Assembly (NCBI GenBank): GCA_934636825.1
Contig: CAKUBG010000006.1
Coordinates: forward strand, 1 to 64,000
DNA: 64,000 nucleotides
Source: an uncultured bacterium
GTDB taxonomy: Bacteria; Vulcanimicrobiota; Xenobia; Xenobiales; Xenobiaceae
Reading direction: 5' to 3'
Shown here piece after piece: positions 50,829 through 59,266 of the stretch. The notes beneath the pieces were generated by a model. The model was not told where the DNA came from. It made no database searches and saw nothing but the letters and a program-made list of their open reading frames with translations. A program made the translations under genes and the position numbers. Within the stretch, counting starts at the first letter, position 1. Each line of letters opens with the position of its first letter.

Positions 50829-52918
50829 AAAAAAATACTTCTTTTGGTCTTTCCCTTGTTTTAATTGTTATTTTGGGATTAGTGGCCGCTTTGCCTATTA
50901 TCGTAAGCAGAGTCGGCAGCGAACAGCGCAACAATTCAGCCGAAGTCCTTTTTGATTACGCAGCGCTTAACGATTACGCTAGGCGCAGTGGCACTTCATT
51001 GGACACAGTTTTAGCTTGGTGCAAGGCTAGCGGCGTTACCGCTGTGGCTGTAGAGGAAAACAGCCGCGACTCTTTGGCTTTGCGTGGTTTAGCTAGAGCA
51101 GCCAACTACTTTGAGATGACCGATTTACAATCTCAAAAAAGAGTAGATGGCAATATTAAGCTCGATCCTATGTGCGCTTATTATGTAGCTAAAGATAATG
51201 ATACAGCTACCAGGATAAAGCAAGGCGCCGCCTACAGTTTAGGGGCAGACAGAGTGCGTCTGGTTCCTGATAGCAAGGGCAAAGTAGTAGAGCTGGCTTG
51301 TGATATTCGTGATTTGCCTTCTTTGGGGTTGGGTATTCCTTACGATATTGTGAACGAATTGCACGATAAGTACGGTTTCAAAGTTTGGTTGCGTCCTTGG
51401 AATAGTCCAAAATTGGACGAAGCTAGTCTGACTAATATTTTCAAAGTATATGCCAAGTTGGCCGGGCAAGCTCGAATTGAAGGCTTAATTTTTGGTGGTT
51501 TGCGCAACGAAGTATATGGTTATCCCAAGAATTTGGATATAACTGCCAAACTTTTGGAACAATCCGGTTTAAAGCTTGGCGTTATAGAGTTGGCTCCCAA
51601 AGCTCAACAAAAGGGAGTAGTTACTTTAGCTAAGCTTTGCCCGGAGCGTGTAGTTAGAGTGATGGCTGTTTCTCCTTCTCATCAGGCTAAACTTGATCCC
51701 GATACCGTTATTTCTATGTATAGCTTAGGCGTAAGAGAGCGCGGTATTCGTTTAATTTATTGCCGTCCTTATTTTGATGGTGTTGAAAAGCTCTCTGTAG
51801 AAGAAGTAAATTCCGCTTTTATGAGCGGCATTCATAAGAGTTTAGCCCCTTTATTTAAAGGACAGGCTTCTACTTATAGTAAGTCTGACAATTTGGTGAA
51901 GACAGGTTTTACCTTATGGAGCTTAGCTATTACCGCTATTAGCGCCAGTATAGCCTTGTGCTTTATTTTGTTAATAACTTTGCTCTGCCGTGAAAATAAC
52001 CTATGCCAGCGCTTTTGGGGACGTCGCAGTGCCCTTGCCCTGTTACTGATGGTTATTCTTGTTACTGCTTTAAGTTGCGTAAGCGGTTTAGGATGCCATT
52101 GGGTGCGTATTTTGCTGGCTTTATCAGCAGTTACAATTATGCCCATTTTAGCTTACGTAATATTAGTGCCTTTTTGGGAACAAGCAGAGGAGTGTTCTAC
52201 TATTTGGAATGCTATAGGCGAAGGCTTAGTTGTAATGGCCGTTTCGGTCAGTTTAACTTTATTTGGCGGTTTGCTGGCCGGCGCTTTGTTGAGTGATTTA
52301 AATTATATGCTCAGCTTAGATGTCTTCCGCGGCGTAAAATTGCACAGCTTATTGGTTCCTCTAGTTATCTTTGTGATTTGGCTGGTACAGCAAGGACGCA
52401 GCGGCGGCTTAGATAGTTTAATCAAGTTCTTGGAATCCGAAGTTAAATTGTGGCACGTTGTGCTCTTCTTTGTCTTTGCTATAGTAGCTGCTTTCTACTT
52501 AATTCGTACTGGCAATAGTGGCGGAGATTTAGTAGTTAGTGAATCGGAGCGTGCTTTTAGGCGTTGGTTGGATGGTACTTTAGGAGTGCGGCCGCGCTTC
52601 AAGGAGTTTATTTTGGGCAACCCGGCTTTGATTTTGCTGCCCACTTTAGTATTTTTGCGTTGGCGCAGTTGTGTGCCTTTGGCAATTTTGGCTAGTGCTG
52701 TCGGCATGGCTTCTCTTTCTGATACTTATGGCCATATCCACACTCCTATTTTGGTCTCTTTACAGCGCACTACTAATGGTGTTGTTTTAGGCTGTGTTAT
52801 AGGTGTGATACTCGCTTTTGTTTGCTATGGCTTAAAAAATTTGCTGGCTCCCTATACCAAGATGTTGGTGCAACCGAGCCAAGATCAAAGGCGTCAGGCG
52901 GAAAACGAGGCTAAGTAA
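50825..52918 (+). CDS. DUF5693-family membrane protein
   Basis: This 697-residue protein has an N-terminal membrane helix (SFGLSLVLIVILGLVAALPI), a ~330-residue extracytoplasmic domain (YARRSGTSLDTVLAWCKASG; TAVAVEENSRDSLA; RGIRLIYCRPYF) and about eight C-terminal membrane segments. This matches DUF5693, which is usually encoded next to csaB. Translation is coupled to the upstream gene (ATGA overlap), and csaB follows 2 bases later. The association suggests a role in making or exporting the pyruvylated cell-envelope polymer, but no activity has been assigned to the family to my knowledge. Confidence 0.8.
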   Translation: MKKNTSFGLSLVLIVILGLVAALPIIVSRVGSEQRNNSAEVLFDYAALNDYARRSGTSLDTVLAWCKASGVTAVAVEENSRDSLALRGLARAANYFEMTDLQSQKRVDGNIKLDPMCAYYVAKDNDTATRIKQGAAYSLGADRVRLVPDSKGKVVELACDIRDLPSLGLGIPYDIVNELHDKYGFKVWLRPWNSPKLDEASLTNIFKVYAKLAGQARIEGLIFGGLRNEVYGYPKNLDITAKLLEQSGLKLGVIELAPKAQQKGVVTLAKLCPERVVRVMAVSPSHQAKLDPDTVISMYSLGVRERGIRLIYCRPYFDGVEKLSVEEVNSAFMSGIHKSLAPLFKGQASTYSKSDNLVKTGFTLWSLAITAISASIALCFILLITLLCRENNLCQRFWGRRSALALLLMVILVTALSCVSGLGCHWVRILLALSAVTIMPILAYVILVPFWEQAEECSTIWNAIGEGLVVMAVSVSLTLFGGLLAGALLSDLNYMLSLDVFRGVKLHSLLVPLVIFVIWLVQQGRSGGLDSLIKFLESEVKLWHVVLFFVFAIVAAFYLIRTGNSGGDLVVSESERAFRRWLDGTLGVRPRFKEFILGNPALILLPTLVFLRWRSCVPLAILASAVGMASLSDTYGHIHTPILVSLQRTTNGVVLGCVIGVILAFVCYGLKNLLAPYTKMLVQPSQDQRRQAENEAK

Positions 52919-52920
52919 GC

Positions 52921-54012
52921 ATGGGTAAGCGTATTTTACTTTCCGGCTATTTCGGTTTTGACAACATTGGTGACGAAGCTATTTTAGAAGCTGAGTGCAC
53001 TCAATTGCGCAAACTCGATCCCAGTTTGGAGCTTAGCGCTTTAATCGACAATAAAGCCAGAGCCGAAGAATTACACTTAAAAGCCTATAAGCGTAAGTCC
53101 ATTTGGCAAATTTACAAAGCTATTTCGGAATGCGATTTGCTTATTTCTGGCGGAGGTGGTCTTTTTCAGGATTCAACTGGCATAGGTAGCGTGATGTATT
53201 ATGGCGCTATTCTTACTATGGCAGCTATTCTCAATAAGCCAAGCTTTATATTTAGTCAAGGATTCGGTCCTATCCGTACTGATTTGGGTAAGTTGCTAGC
53301 CAAACAACTTCTGCCTTTTGCCAACAAAGCTTCTTTTCGTGATGAAGAGTCGTTGCAAGAATTTAAGAAGTTCGCTCCTGGAGTTGAGGCTGTACTTACT
53401 GCCGATCCGGCTTTTCTTTTGCAAGCTGAAAGTGAACAAAAATCATTGGAAGCCTTGGAAAAGTGCGGTGTAACTTCTGTAAAAGCCCCTATAGTTGTAG
53501 TGGCTTTGCGCTCTTGGTTTGAGTTGGAATTGGCTTCTAAAGCTGAAGCCTTTAATAAATGGCTTGCTGCTTTCTCGGAGGAGGAAAGGCCTCATTTATT
53601 GGTTCTGCCTTTGCAATATTGGTATGACGAAGGAATTTCTCGCCGCTTTACTTCTTTAATCAAGTATCCTTGCACTATGGCTCCTCAGCTTAATGTTTCC
53701 GAAATGGTTTCCTTATTGGCGGCCAAGCCTGTGGAGATGGTAGTAGCTATGCGCCTACACGCCATCATTTTGGCTTCTTCGTCAGCTAAGCCTATTTTGG
53801 GTATTGCCTACGATCCTAAAGTAAGTCGCATATGCCAATTATGTGAAGCTCCTTGCCTGCCTTTAGAGAAGTTGAGTGCAGAAGATTTAAGCGAAAACCT
53901 TAGCAAAACTTGGCAACATAGGGAAGAACTTGGAAAGAAGATAGGCCAAAATGCTTCAGCTTTGCGTCAGAAAGCCTTGCAAGCTTTCAATATTGCCTTG
54001 GAGATGATATGA
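52921..54012 (+). CDS. csaB: Polysaccharide pyruvyl transferase CsaB
   Basis: This 363-residue protein contains the family signature ILLSGYFGFDNIGDEAIL at the N-terminus, LLISGGGGLFQDSTG, FIFSQGFGPIRTDLGK, and MVVAMRLHAIILASSSAKP near the C-terminus. CsaB adds pyruvate ketals to secondary cell-wall or envelope polysaccharides, which anchor SLH-domain proteins. No SLH-domain protein is seen in this window. It is flanked by DUF5693 (2-base gap) and a small membrane protein (4-base overlap), a tightly packed operon. Confidence 0.9.
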   Translation: MGKRILLSGYFGFDNIGDEAILEAECTQLRKLDPSLELSALIDNKARAEELHLKAYKRKSIWQIYKAISECDLLISGGGGLFQDSTGIGSVMYYGAILTMAAILNKPSFIFSQGFGPIRTDLGKLLAKQLLPFANKASFRDEESLQEFKKFAPGVEAVLTADPAFLLQAESEQKSLEALEKCGVTSVKAPIVVVALRSWFELELASKAEAFNKWLAAFSEEERPHLLVLPLQYWYDEGISRRFTSLIKYPCTMAPQLNVSEMVSLLAAKPVEMVVAMRLHAIILASSSAKPILGIAYDPKVSRICQLCEAPCLPLEKLSAEDLSENLSKTWQHREELGKKIGQNASALRQKALQAFNIALEMI

Positions 54013-54542
54013 GTACCGAACCAAACCAAAACACCAGTAAAACGTCTAGCCTGATAGGGCGCTTGGCAGCCTATGCTCAAGTAGGATTGATTATGGTTTT
54101 TAGCGTCTATCTACTTTGGGCTTTTTTAGGCGGTATAGATGCTCAGTATTTAGTGTGTATGAATAAAGGCTTGGCTGCCCAATATGCCAAGATCTTGAGT
54201 TCTGGTACGGCAGGCGATCAGCTTTTTATCGATATACTTAATTTGATCGCTCCCCATATGCATTGGTTCTATTTGGCTTTAGGGAGCAGTGTGCTTGCTT
54301 TTCCTTGCTTAGGCTGGCTTTTGACTCGCCTTTTAGATTGTGAGCCCAAGTGGGCCGGTATTTTGCCTATTTTGGGCTTGTTTTCCGGCTTAAACCCTGT
54401 GCGTTTAGGTAGCGATGGTTTAGTGGCTCCTTTTTCCATGTCTGAGCAAGCTTTGCTTTTAGGCATACAAATATTTTGTATCCATTGGACAGCCGCTTGG
54501 TTTTACGAAAGACGCCAGAAAAAGCAAAAAATAAAAGCCTAA
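54009..54542 (+). CDS. Small polytopic membrane protein, end of csaB operon
   Basis: This 177-residue protein has about four membrane helices (VGLIMVFSVYLLWAFLGGI; FYLALGSSVLAFPCLGWLLT; WAGILPILGLFSGLNPVRLG; LLLGIQIFCIHWTAAWFY) and a Lys-rich C-terminus. No family is recognised. Its ATG overlaps the csaB stop (ATGA), so its expression is coupled to csaB. It ends just before a terminator shared with the convergent beta-lactamase gene. Confidence 0.65.
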   Translation: MSTEPNQNTSKTSSLIGRLAAYAQVGLIMVFSVYLLWAFLGGIDAQYLVCMNKGLAAQYAKILSSGTAGDQLFIDILNLIAPHMHWFYLALGSSVLAFPCLGWLLTRLLDCEPKWAGILPILGLFSGLNPVRLGSDGLVAPFSMSEQALLLGIQIFCIHWTAAWFYERRQKKQKIKA

Positions 54543-54550
54543 ATTATTGG

Positions 54551-54592
54551 CAAAGGCTAGCGGTCAAAAAGACAAGCTGGCCTTATTTTTTG
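54551..54592. terminator. Terminator between csaB operon and beta-lactamase gene
   Basis: AAGGCTAGC pairs with GCTGGCCTT (one G-T pair), followed by ATTTTTT on the plus strand. It overlaps the last codons of the convergent beta-lactamase gene. Confidence 0.7.
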
Positions 54593-55512
54593 AAATAGCG
54601 ATAAGCTAGCTCGGAAATTGTGGCTATAAGTTGAGCATTCTTTTCAGGCGTCTCTTGCGAGTTTTTAATGAATACCGATAAAGTATAGGAAATTTGTTTG
54701 TTTTCGCTTGGCAATATTACGAAACCGATATCGTTAATAGCGATAATTTCCCCTTGCTTATTTTTGTCTCCAGTGCCAGTTTTATGGCCAATAATAGCTC
54801 CAGTAGATAGCAATGGGGCTGCTAGTCTATCCTGGCCAGTCTGGCACTGGATAAGTGCATCTTTTAGCCAATTTTGCAATCCGGGCTTGAAAATTTGGCT
54901 ATGTAAAATTTTATCTAACAATAAAGCTGCTTCAGTTGGAGTAGTGTAGTTATCGTAACATTTATAAATATCGTCGTGCATGTCTTTTTCAGTCCAACAG
55001 ATTTTTGTTTGTTTTAAACCTAATTGACGCATAAATTTATCTGTTAACTGAGGATGGCCAAATTTAGCAAAAAGAATGTCGCACGCATTGTTGTCGCTTA
55101 AAAGTAGAGAATATTTGAGTAACTCTTCCAAGTTTAAAGTAATATTGCCATGTGGATATTTATCACGTAGTGGACTGTAGGTGCCTTTTCTCAAACTATC
55201 AGCGCTAATGAAAATAGGTCTATTTAAATCTAAATTGTTTTTTCCTAAGAAATGCAAAATATATAAAGCTTGATGTAATTTATATACACTTAGCATAGGA
55301 AATCGTTGGCTGCCATTAAGCTGATACACTTCTTTCCCTTGTGCATAGATAGAAACTCCTACTATTGCTTTGTAAGAGGCTGTAGCTTCAGCAATTTTGC
55401 TTTGTAATTCTTTAGCTGTAAAATTGGGAGATTCTGTAGGTTGAGCTAGAGCAGGGACGGAGATAAGACATAATAAAAATAACACAAAATGAACACACTT
55501 AAATGCTGACAT
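54583..55512 (-). CDS. Class A beta-lactamase (subclass A2, CfxA/CepA/PER-like)
   Basis: This 309-residue protein has a signal peptide (FVLFLLCLISVPALAQ). Active-site elements are intact: SVYK at 75-78 (nucleophile and general base), SDN at 139-141, a Glu-166 equivalent in WTEKDMHDD, and KTG at 244-246. The wording LSVYKLHQALYIL, NYTTPTEAALLLDKIL, QCQTGQDRLAAPLLSTG and GHKTGTGDKNKQGE resembles the Bacteroidetes-type A2 enzymes that hydrolyse cephalosporins. Expression in the periplasm is expected. No mobile-element flank is visible, though similarity to Bacteroidetes enzymes suggests old transfer. Substrate range cannot be read from sequence. Confidence 0.92.
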   Translation of the reverse strand: MSAFKCVHFVLFLLCLISVPALAQPTESPNFTAKELQSKIAEATASYKAIVGVSIYAQGKEVYQLNGSQRFPMLSVYKLHQALYILHFLGKNNLDLNRPIFISADSLRKGTYSPLRDKYPHGNITLNLEELLKYSLLLSDNNACDILFAKFGHPQLTDKFMRQLGLKQTKICWTEKDMHDDIYKCYDNYTTPTEAALLLDKILHSQIFKPGLQNWLKDALIQCQTGQDRLAAPLLSTGAIIGHKTGTGDKNKQGEIIAINDIGFVILPSENKQISYTLSVFIKNSQETPEKNAQLIATISELAYRYFKK

Positions 55513-55613
55513 AAAAACTTACTGGCAACTATTCAAATACAAAGTTAAACATAAAAAAAGATCCGCTACACTAATCTGTGCACCGAATCTTACAACAAAA
55601 CTAGCAAATAATA

Positions 55614-55852
55614 GAAAAAAAGCCCTACGAGAGAAACACTAACACGAGAGGTACTCGAACCTGCCTTAGCAGGTGGGCGCTCCTCTGGCCCGACATTGTC
55701 GAGGACTCTGAATCCGTCTTCACTTTGAGAAAAAAGTCTCAAAGTAAGATCCATAACTCTACTCTAAACGCGGAGTAATGCTCCCTATTAGTACATATCG
55801 GCTCAACTACTAATCTCGTGCAGCTAAAAAGATACGCAGGGCGTTTCTCTAT
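55614..55852 (-). ncRNA. ssrS: Structured RNA, probable 6S RNA
   Basis: An independent transcription unit of ~240 bases has a TTGCAT/TATCAT promoter and a T-run at its end. Long-range pairing closes it: AGAGAAAC near the 5' end with GTTTCTCT near the 3' end (8 bp), then CACGAGA with TCTCGTG (7 bp). Inside, GAGCCGATAT and CTCCGCG occur in the same order and at nearly the same spacing as in E. coli 6S RNA (19 versus 22 bases between them). A 3'-half hairpin (ACCTGC..GCAGGT) is also in the 6S-like position. 6S RNA binds the housekeeping RNA polymerase. A perfect ACTTTGAG..CTCAAAGT hairpin lies in the apical part. Confidence 0.55.
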
Positions 55853-55858
55853 GTGGGC

Positions 55859-55887
55859 ATGATAGCAGTTATAATCACTTTATGCAA
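55859..55887 (-). promoter_or_regulatory. Promoter of the probable 6S RNA
   Basis: Minus strand TTGCAT (55887-55882) and TATCAT (55864-55859) have a 17-base spacer. It lies directly after the trxA terminator. Confidence 0.75.
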
Positions 55888-55892
55888 CAAAA

Positions 55893-55937
55893 AAAGCCAT
55901 AAATACGGAAAAATCTTCCCGTCATTTATGGCTTCTA
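55893..55937 (-). terminator. Terminator of trxA
   Basis: On the minus strand AAGCCATAAAT pairs with ATTTATGGCTT, followed by TTTTT. Confidence 0.85.
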
Positions 55938-55974
55938 CATTATAAAATGCTTTGGCCACGCTTTCGAATAAGAG

Positions 55975-56292
55975 TTAAAGAGCGTTTTGCTCGATGAAGT
56001 CTTGAAGGCGTCCTTTATCCATGTAGCCTACACCTCTGGCTACAGGCTGTCCATCTTTAAATACTAAAAGGGTAGGGATACTCTTTACTTCATATTTTCT
56101 AGCCACATTGGGGCTCTCGTCAGTATCAATTTTGACGAATTTTACCTGGCCTTCGTAAGCAGTTGCCATCTCTTCAATTACGGGAAGAAGCATTTGGCAA
56201 GGGCCACACCATTCGGCGAAAAAGTCGAGCACTACGGGCAGCTCAGACTCCAAAACTTCACTTTTAAAACTGTTATCGTTAATAACTTGCAT
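55975..56292 (-). CDS. trxA: Thioredoxin
   Basis: This 105-residue protein of standard length has the active site WCGPC in PVVLDFFAEWCGPCQM and the cis-proline loop KSIPTLLVFKDG. It is a cytoplasmic disulfide reductase. It lies 41 bases downstream of the Nudix gene on the same strand and ends at a strong terminator just before the probable 6S RNA gene. Confidence 0.95.
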   Translation of the reverse strand: MQVINDNSFKSEVLESELPVVLDFFAEWCGPCQMLLPVIEEMATAYEGQVKFVKIDTDESPNVARKYEVKSIPTLLVFKDGQPVARGVGYMDKGRLQDFIEQNAL

Positions 56293-56333
56293 AAAATAGT
56301 CAGTTCCTTTATCAATTTTAGGGGAAAACGAGA

Positions 56334-56777
56334 CTAGTCAATCCACATTGAACCTAAATAAGAAGGACGATAAATTTTTGCATTCTCTACCGCTTCAACT
56401 ATATCTTTAGCTATAGGAGGGTAGATAACTAAATTATTCAACTCGTCTATATCAACATACCTGGCTGTATAAAGACGTTCTTCTTGGCCAACTTGCAGCT
56501 GACCGCCGAGCTCTTTAGCATAAAAAACTACATGTACCACATGACGCGAATCGTCCGGCGCTATAGAGTCGGCTACAAATGCCAAAGAGCCTACTTCTAT
56601 ATCTAAATTGGTTTCTTCTTTGAGTTCGCGCACAGCACACTTTGCTAAAGACTCACCGAACTCAACGCCTCCGCCGGGCAGAAGCCAGTATTTCTGACCG
56701 TCTTTCTGGTGCTCAACCAGCAAAACTTGGTTATCCTTACGGATTATAACAGCTACTCTAATGCGAACATTCGGCAT
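56334..56777 (-). CDS. Nudix hydrolase
   Basis: This 147-residue protein is read from ATG 56777 (GAGG 6 nt upstream; a longer in-frame start at 56861 has no SD and adds non-Nudix sequence). The Nudix box is complete: GGGVEFGESLAKCAVRELKE followed by ETNLDI (G-x5-E-x7-R-E-x2-E-E pattern). The protein should hydrolyse a nucleoside diphosphate linked to X; the C-terminal part (YTARYVDIDELNNLVIYPP) is typical of MutT-like relatives, but the substrate is unknown. It lies between rplL and trxA in the same direction. Confidence 0.88.
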   Translation of the reverse strand: MPNVRIRVAVIIRKDNQVLLVEHQKDGQKYWLLPGGGVEFGESLAKCAVRELKEETNLDIEVGSLAFVADSIAPDDSRHVVHVVFYAKELGGQLQVGQEERLYTARYVDIDELNNLVIYPPIAKDIVEAVENAKIYRPSYLGSMWID

Positions 56778-56880
56778 ACGTTCCTCTGTTTTTAGCGGGG
56801 TAGCCATACTTGGCCATAAAACAATAGCGACCGGACTAACCCAGTCGCTATCTTTCATCACTTAAGCTTATATATTAAAC

Positions 56881-57252
56881 TTACTTGAGGGTGATGGTGG
56901 CGCCAACTTCAGCGAACTTAGCTTTGATGGCTTCGGCGTCGGCCTTGGAGAGACCCTCTTTGAGCATCTGAGGAGCACCTTCTACGAGGTCCTTGGACTC
57001 TTTGAGACCCAAACCGGCAACTTCGCGTACGACTTTGATGACCTTAATCTTCTCGGAACCGACGGCGGTGAGCTCTACGTCGAAAGAGGTTTTCTCTTCA
57101 GCGGGAGCGGCGGCAGCAGCGGCGGGAGCGGCGGCTACGGCAACGGGAGCAGCGGCGGATACGCCAAGGCGCTCTTCCAACTCTTTAACAATTTCGGCGG
57201 CCTCAAGAAGAGTGAGGTTGCAAATAGCATCGATCAAAGCGGACTTATCCAT
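56881..57252 (-). CDS. rplL: 50S ribosomal protein L7/L12
   Basis: This 123-residue protein is read from ATG 57252, with GGAGG 5 nt upstream (MDKSALIDAICNLTLLEAAE). The N-terminal dimerisation helix pair, Ala/Pro-rich hinge (many Ala between ~36 and 53) and C-terminal factor-binding domain (EKIKVIKVVREVAGLGLKE; KDLVEGAPQMLKEGLSKADA) are all present. It is the ribosomal stalk protein that recruits translation GTPases and follows rplJ after 54 bases. Confidence 0.96.
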   Translation of the reverse strand: MDKSALIDAICNLTLLEAAEIVKELEERLGVSAAAPVAVAAAPAAAAAAPAEEKTSFDVELTAVGSEKIKVIKVVREVAGLGLKESKDLVEGAPQMLKEGLSKADAEAIKAKFAEVGATITLK

Positions 57253-57306
57253 GATTTCCTCCAAAAAATTTATAACCTAATACTTAATTAAACTGAAACT
57301 AACTGA

Positions 57307-57873
57307 TTAAGCTTCCTGAGCTTCTTCTTTGGAGCGCTTTTCGTTCCAAGCGTCCAAAACGGTAGCCATGCTGCGACCAGTGGCATTCAACACGCCAAGG
57401 ATGTTGCGGTGAGGAGCCAACATAAGTCCGAGCAACTGCATACGCAGTACTTCGATTGACGGCAGAGCGGCAATAGCTTTAAGCTCGTCAATACTCAAGA
57501 GACGGTTGTCCATAACCGCACCCTTAACCACGGGCAGGCCATTAGGCTTCTGAGTCTTAGCGAACTCTAATACTGCTTTAGCGGCAGCAGCGGGATCACC
57601 CATGCCGAATACTACGGCGGTAGGTCCCTCTAAGGTTCCAGCTTCGCACTCAATGTTAATCTCACTTAAAGCTTTACGAATGAGAGTATTTTTTGCAATC
57701 TTGTAGATACCGTCGCACTCACGGAGCTTTCCACGAAGCTCGGTGATGGCTTTTACGGTTAAACCGCCAGCCTGACCACGATAGTCAGTCAGGATAATGA
57801 TGCTGGCTTTCTTTAAGCACTCGCGTAAATGCTCTAAGGATTCAGCCTTGCGCTGTAAGTTCTGTGCGTTCAT
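57307..57873 (-). CDS. rplJ: 50S ribosomal protein L10
   Basis: This 188-residue protein is read from the ATG at 57873 (AGAG 5 nt upstream; MNAQNLQRKAESLEHLRECL). Motifs: ASIIILTDYRGQAGGLTVKA, then YKIAKNTLIRKALSE, the rRNA-contacting part, and a C-terminal L7/L12-binding helix (LNATGRSMATVLDAWNEK). It anchors the stalk. A leader with the L10-binding hallmark lies upstream, so autoregulation is expected. Confidence 0.95.
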   Translation of the reverse strand: MNAQNLQRKAESLEHLRECLKKASIIILTDYRGQAGGLTVKAITELRGKLRECDGIYKIAKNTLIRKALSEINIECEAGTLEGPTAVVFGMGDPAAAAKAVLEFAKTQKPNGLPVVKGAVMDNRLLSIDELKAIAALPSIEVLRMQLLGLMLAPHRNILGVLNATGRSMATVLDAWNEKRSKEEAQEA

Positions 57874-57957
57874 TATCTCTAGTGTTTCTCTCCCTTCCTC
57901 TCTTCCACTCACTAGGAGCGAAGATCGATTCGGGCCTCTATCTTACTGAATGAACCG

Positions 57958-58094
57958 TAAAATAAAAACGCCTCCTGCCTAAAAAAAGCAGACGGAGACG
58001 CAGAGTTGAAACGAAACTTATACTATTTCGCCTCGGCAGGATCCCAAAAAGTGGTGATTAAGTCAAAATATATGACACCCGCTGTCTCTGGCCG
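57958..58094 (-). promoter_or_regulatory. Ribosomal L10 leader with attenuator hairpin
   Basis: The leader RNA contains CAGCGGGTG and, further on, ATCCTGCCGAGGCG, the conserved strands of the L10-leader recognition motif. A GTCTCCGTCTGC stretch and a GGCAGGAGGCG/TTTTT hairpin follow (about 57965-58000), fitting a terminator/antiterminator choice before rplJ. Family knowledge: L10 (with L12) binds the leader to repress the operon. Confidence 0.7.
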
Positions 58095-58100
58095 AGTAGT

Positions 58101-58128
58101 ATTCTAGCATAAAAATTCGCTTCGTCAA
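58101..58128 (-). promoter_or_regulatory. Promoter of the rplJ-rplL operon
   Basis: Minus strand TTGACG (58128-58123) and TAGAAT (58106-58101) have a 16-base spacer and a TGC extension before the -10. Confidence 0.75.
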
Positions 58129-58158
58129 GAGTTTTTAAGCACTTCCGTTAAGCATTTT

Positions 58159-59136
58159 TTAGTCGGGATCGACATGGACGTTGCAATGCTTTACTTGAGG
58201 GAAATTGCGTTCAATTGCTAAATGGACTTCTTCTCCTATGCTGCTAGCATTACGTAAAGTCTGATTGCCGTCGCAAGCAATAGTTATGTCGGTATAAGCT
58301 TTTGTGCCGAAAAGTCTGGTCTTCAGCTCTTTAACAGCAATAACTCCCTTTTGCTCAGCGGCAGTAGAGCGCATCGCTTTTACAGTTTCGGGATCGCAAG
58401 ATTTGTCCGTCAGTTTTTCTACTGCGTCTTTGCCTATATCCCAGGCGGTTTTGATAATACACAAACAAATTAATAAAGAAGCGATAGGGTCGCCTAAGGG
58501 GTAGCCCAATTGAGCTGCGCCTATGCCTATTAAAGCGCCGATAGAGGAGAGAGCGTCAGAGCGATGGTGCCAAGCGTCGGCCTTAAGAGCAGTAGATTTT
58601 ATCTTATTGGCTGCCGCAATAGTATACCAATACATGGCTTCTTTGACGATTATGGAAATAATGGCCGCGTAAAGAGCTAAAGCGCCGGGAATTTCCAGGG
58701 AATTGCTTGGGGCCAAAAGCGTTTGTATGCCGCTCCAACCTATAGCTAAGCCAGTTGCCAAAAGCATAATGGCCAAAATAAGAGAGCCGAGGCTTTCAAA
58801 ACGCTCGTGGCCGTATTGGTGGTCGCTATCCGATTTTTTATTGGCGATTTTAACGCTAACTATCACAACCAGTGTGCTGAGCACATCGGAAGCTGTGTGA
58901 ATAGCGTCACTGATCATAGCTGCTGAGTTGGCCACAAAACCGGCTATCAACTTTAAGCCTGTTAAAATTAAATTGCTTAAAATGCTCCAGTTGGAAACGC
59001 TTAAAGCAATTTTTTCTGCTTCGCTATCGCTTATCGAAGGGGCAGACAATGAAGAGGATCTACTTTTGCCCGCTTTCGAGACGTTTGCCGACTCAGTTGA
59101 AGCTGGCAATTTATTTTGGTTAGGCTCATTATTCAT
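58159..59136 (-). CDS. Cation diffusion facilitator (CDF) transporter
   Basis: This 325-residue protein has a ~45-residue Ser-rich cytoplasmic N-terminus, then six membrane segments with the CDF metal-site pattern: AAMISDAIHTASDVLS in helix II (Asp and His ligands) and KADAWHHRSDALSSIGA in helix V. A C-terminal cytoplasmic ferredoxin-like domain follows (VKELKTRLFGTKAYTDITI; VKHCNVHVDPD). These proteins export Zn2+, Mn2+, Fe2+ or related cations with proton antiport. The metal is not certain. It lies upstream of the rplJ promoter but is a separate unit. Confidence 0.88.
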   Translation of the reverse strand: MNNEPNQNKLPASTESANVSKAGKSRSSSLSAPSISDSEAEKIALSVSNWSILSNLILTGLKLIAGFVANSAAMISDAIHTASDVLSTLVVIVSVKIANKKSDSDHQYGHERFESLGSLILAIMLLATGLAIGWSGIQTLLAPSNSLEIPGALALYAAIISIIVKEAMYWYTIAAANKIKSTALKADAWHHRSDALSSIGALIGIGAAQLGYPLGDPIASLLICLCIIKTAWDIGKDAVEKLTDKSCDPETVKAMRSTAAEQKGVIAVKELKTRLFGTKAYTDITIACDGNQTLRNASSIGEEVHLAIERNFPQVKHCNVHVDPD

Positions 59137-59266
59137 GTTAGTAAAAGGCAGTCGACAATTACAGATTTTTTTTCTGGATATGCCAGACTTTATGCCTCCA
59201 TAAAAATATTTAACCCGTATTATACAGCAAAAAACTGTTAGTTAGAACAAAAAAAAGGCCAAAAAT

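Noticed and set aside
55780..55805. On the minus strand GTTGAGCCGATATGTACTAATAG resembles the 3' end of 23S rRNA in pieces (GTTGAGC, GTACTAAT).
   Set aside because: The bases before it do not continue as 23S rRNA, no 5S gene follows, and the block has its own promoter. The ordered GAGCCGATAT/CTCCGCG blocks fit 6S RNA better.
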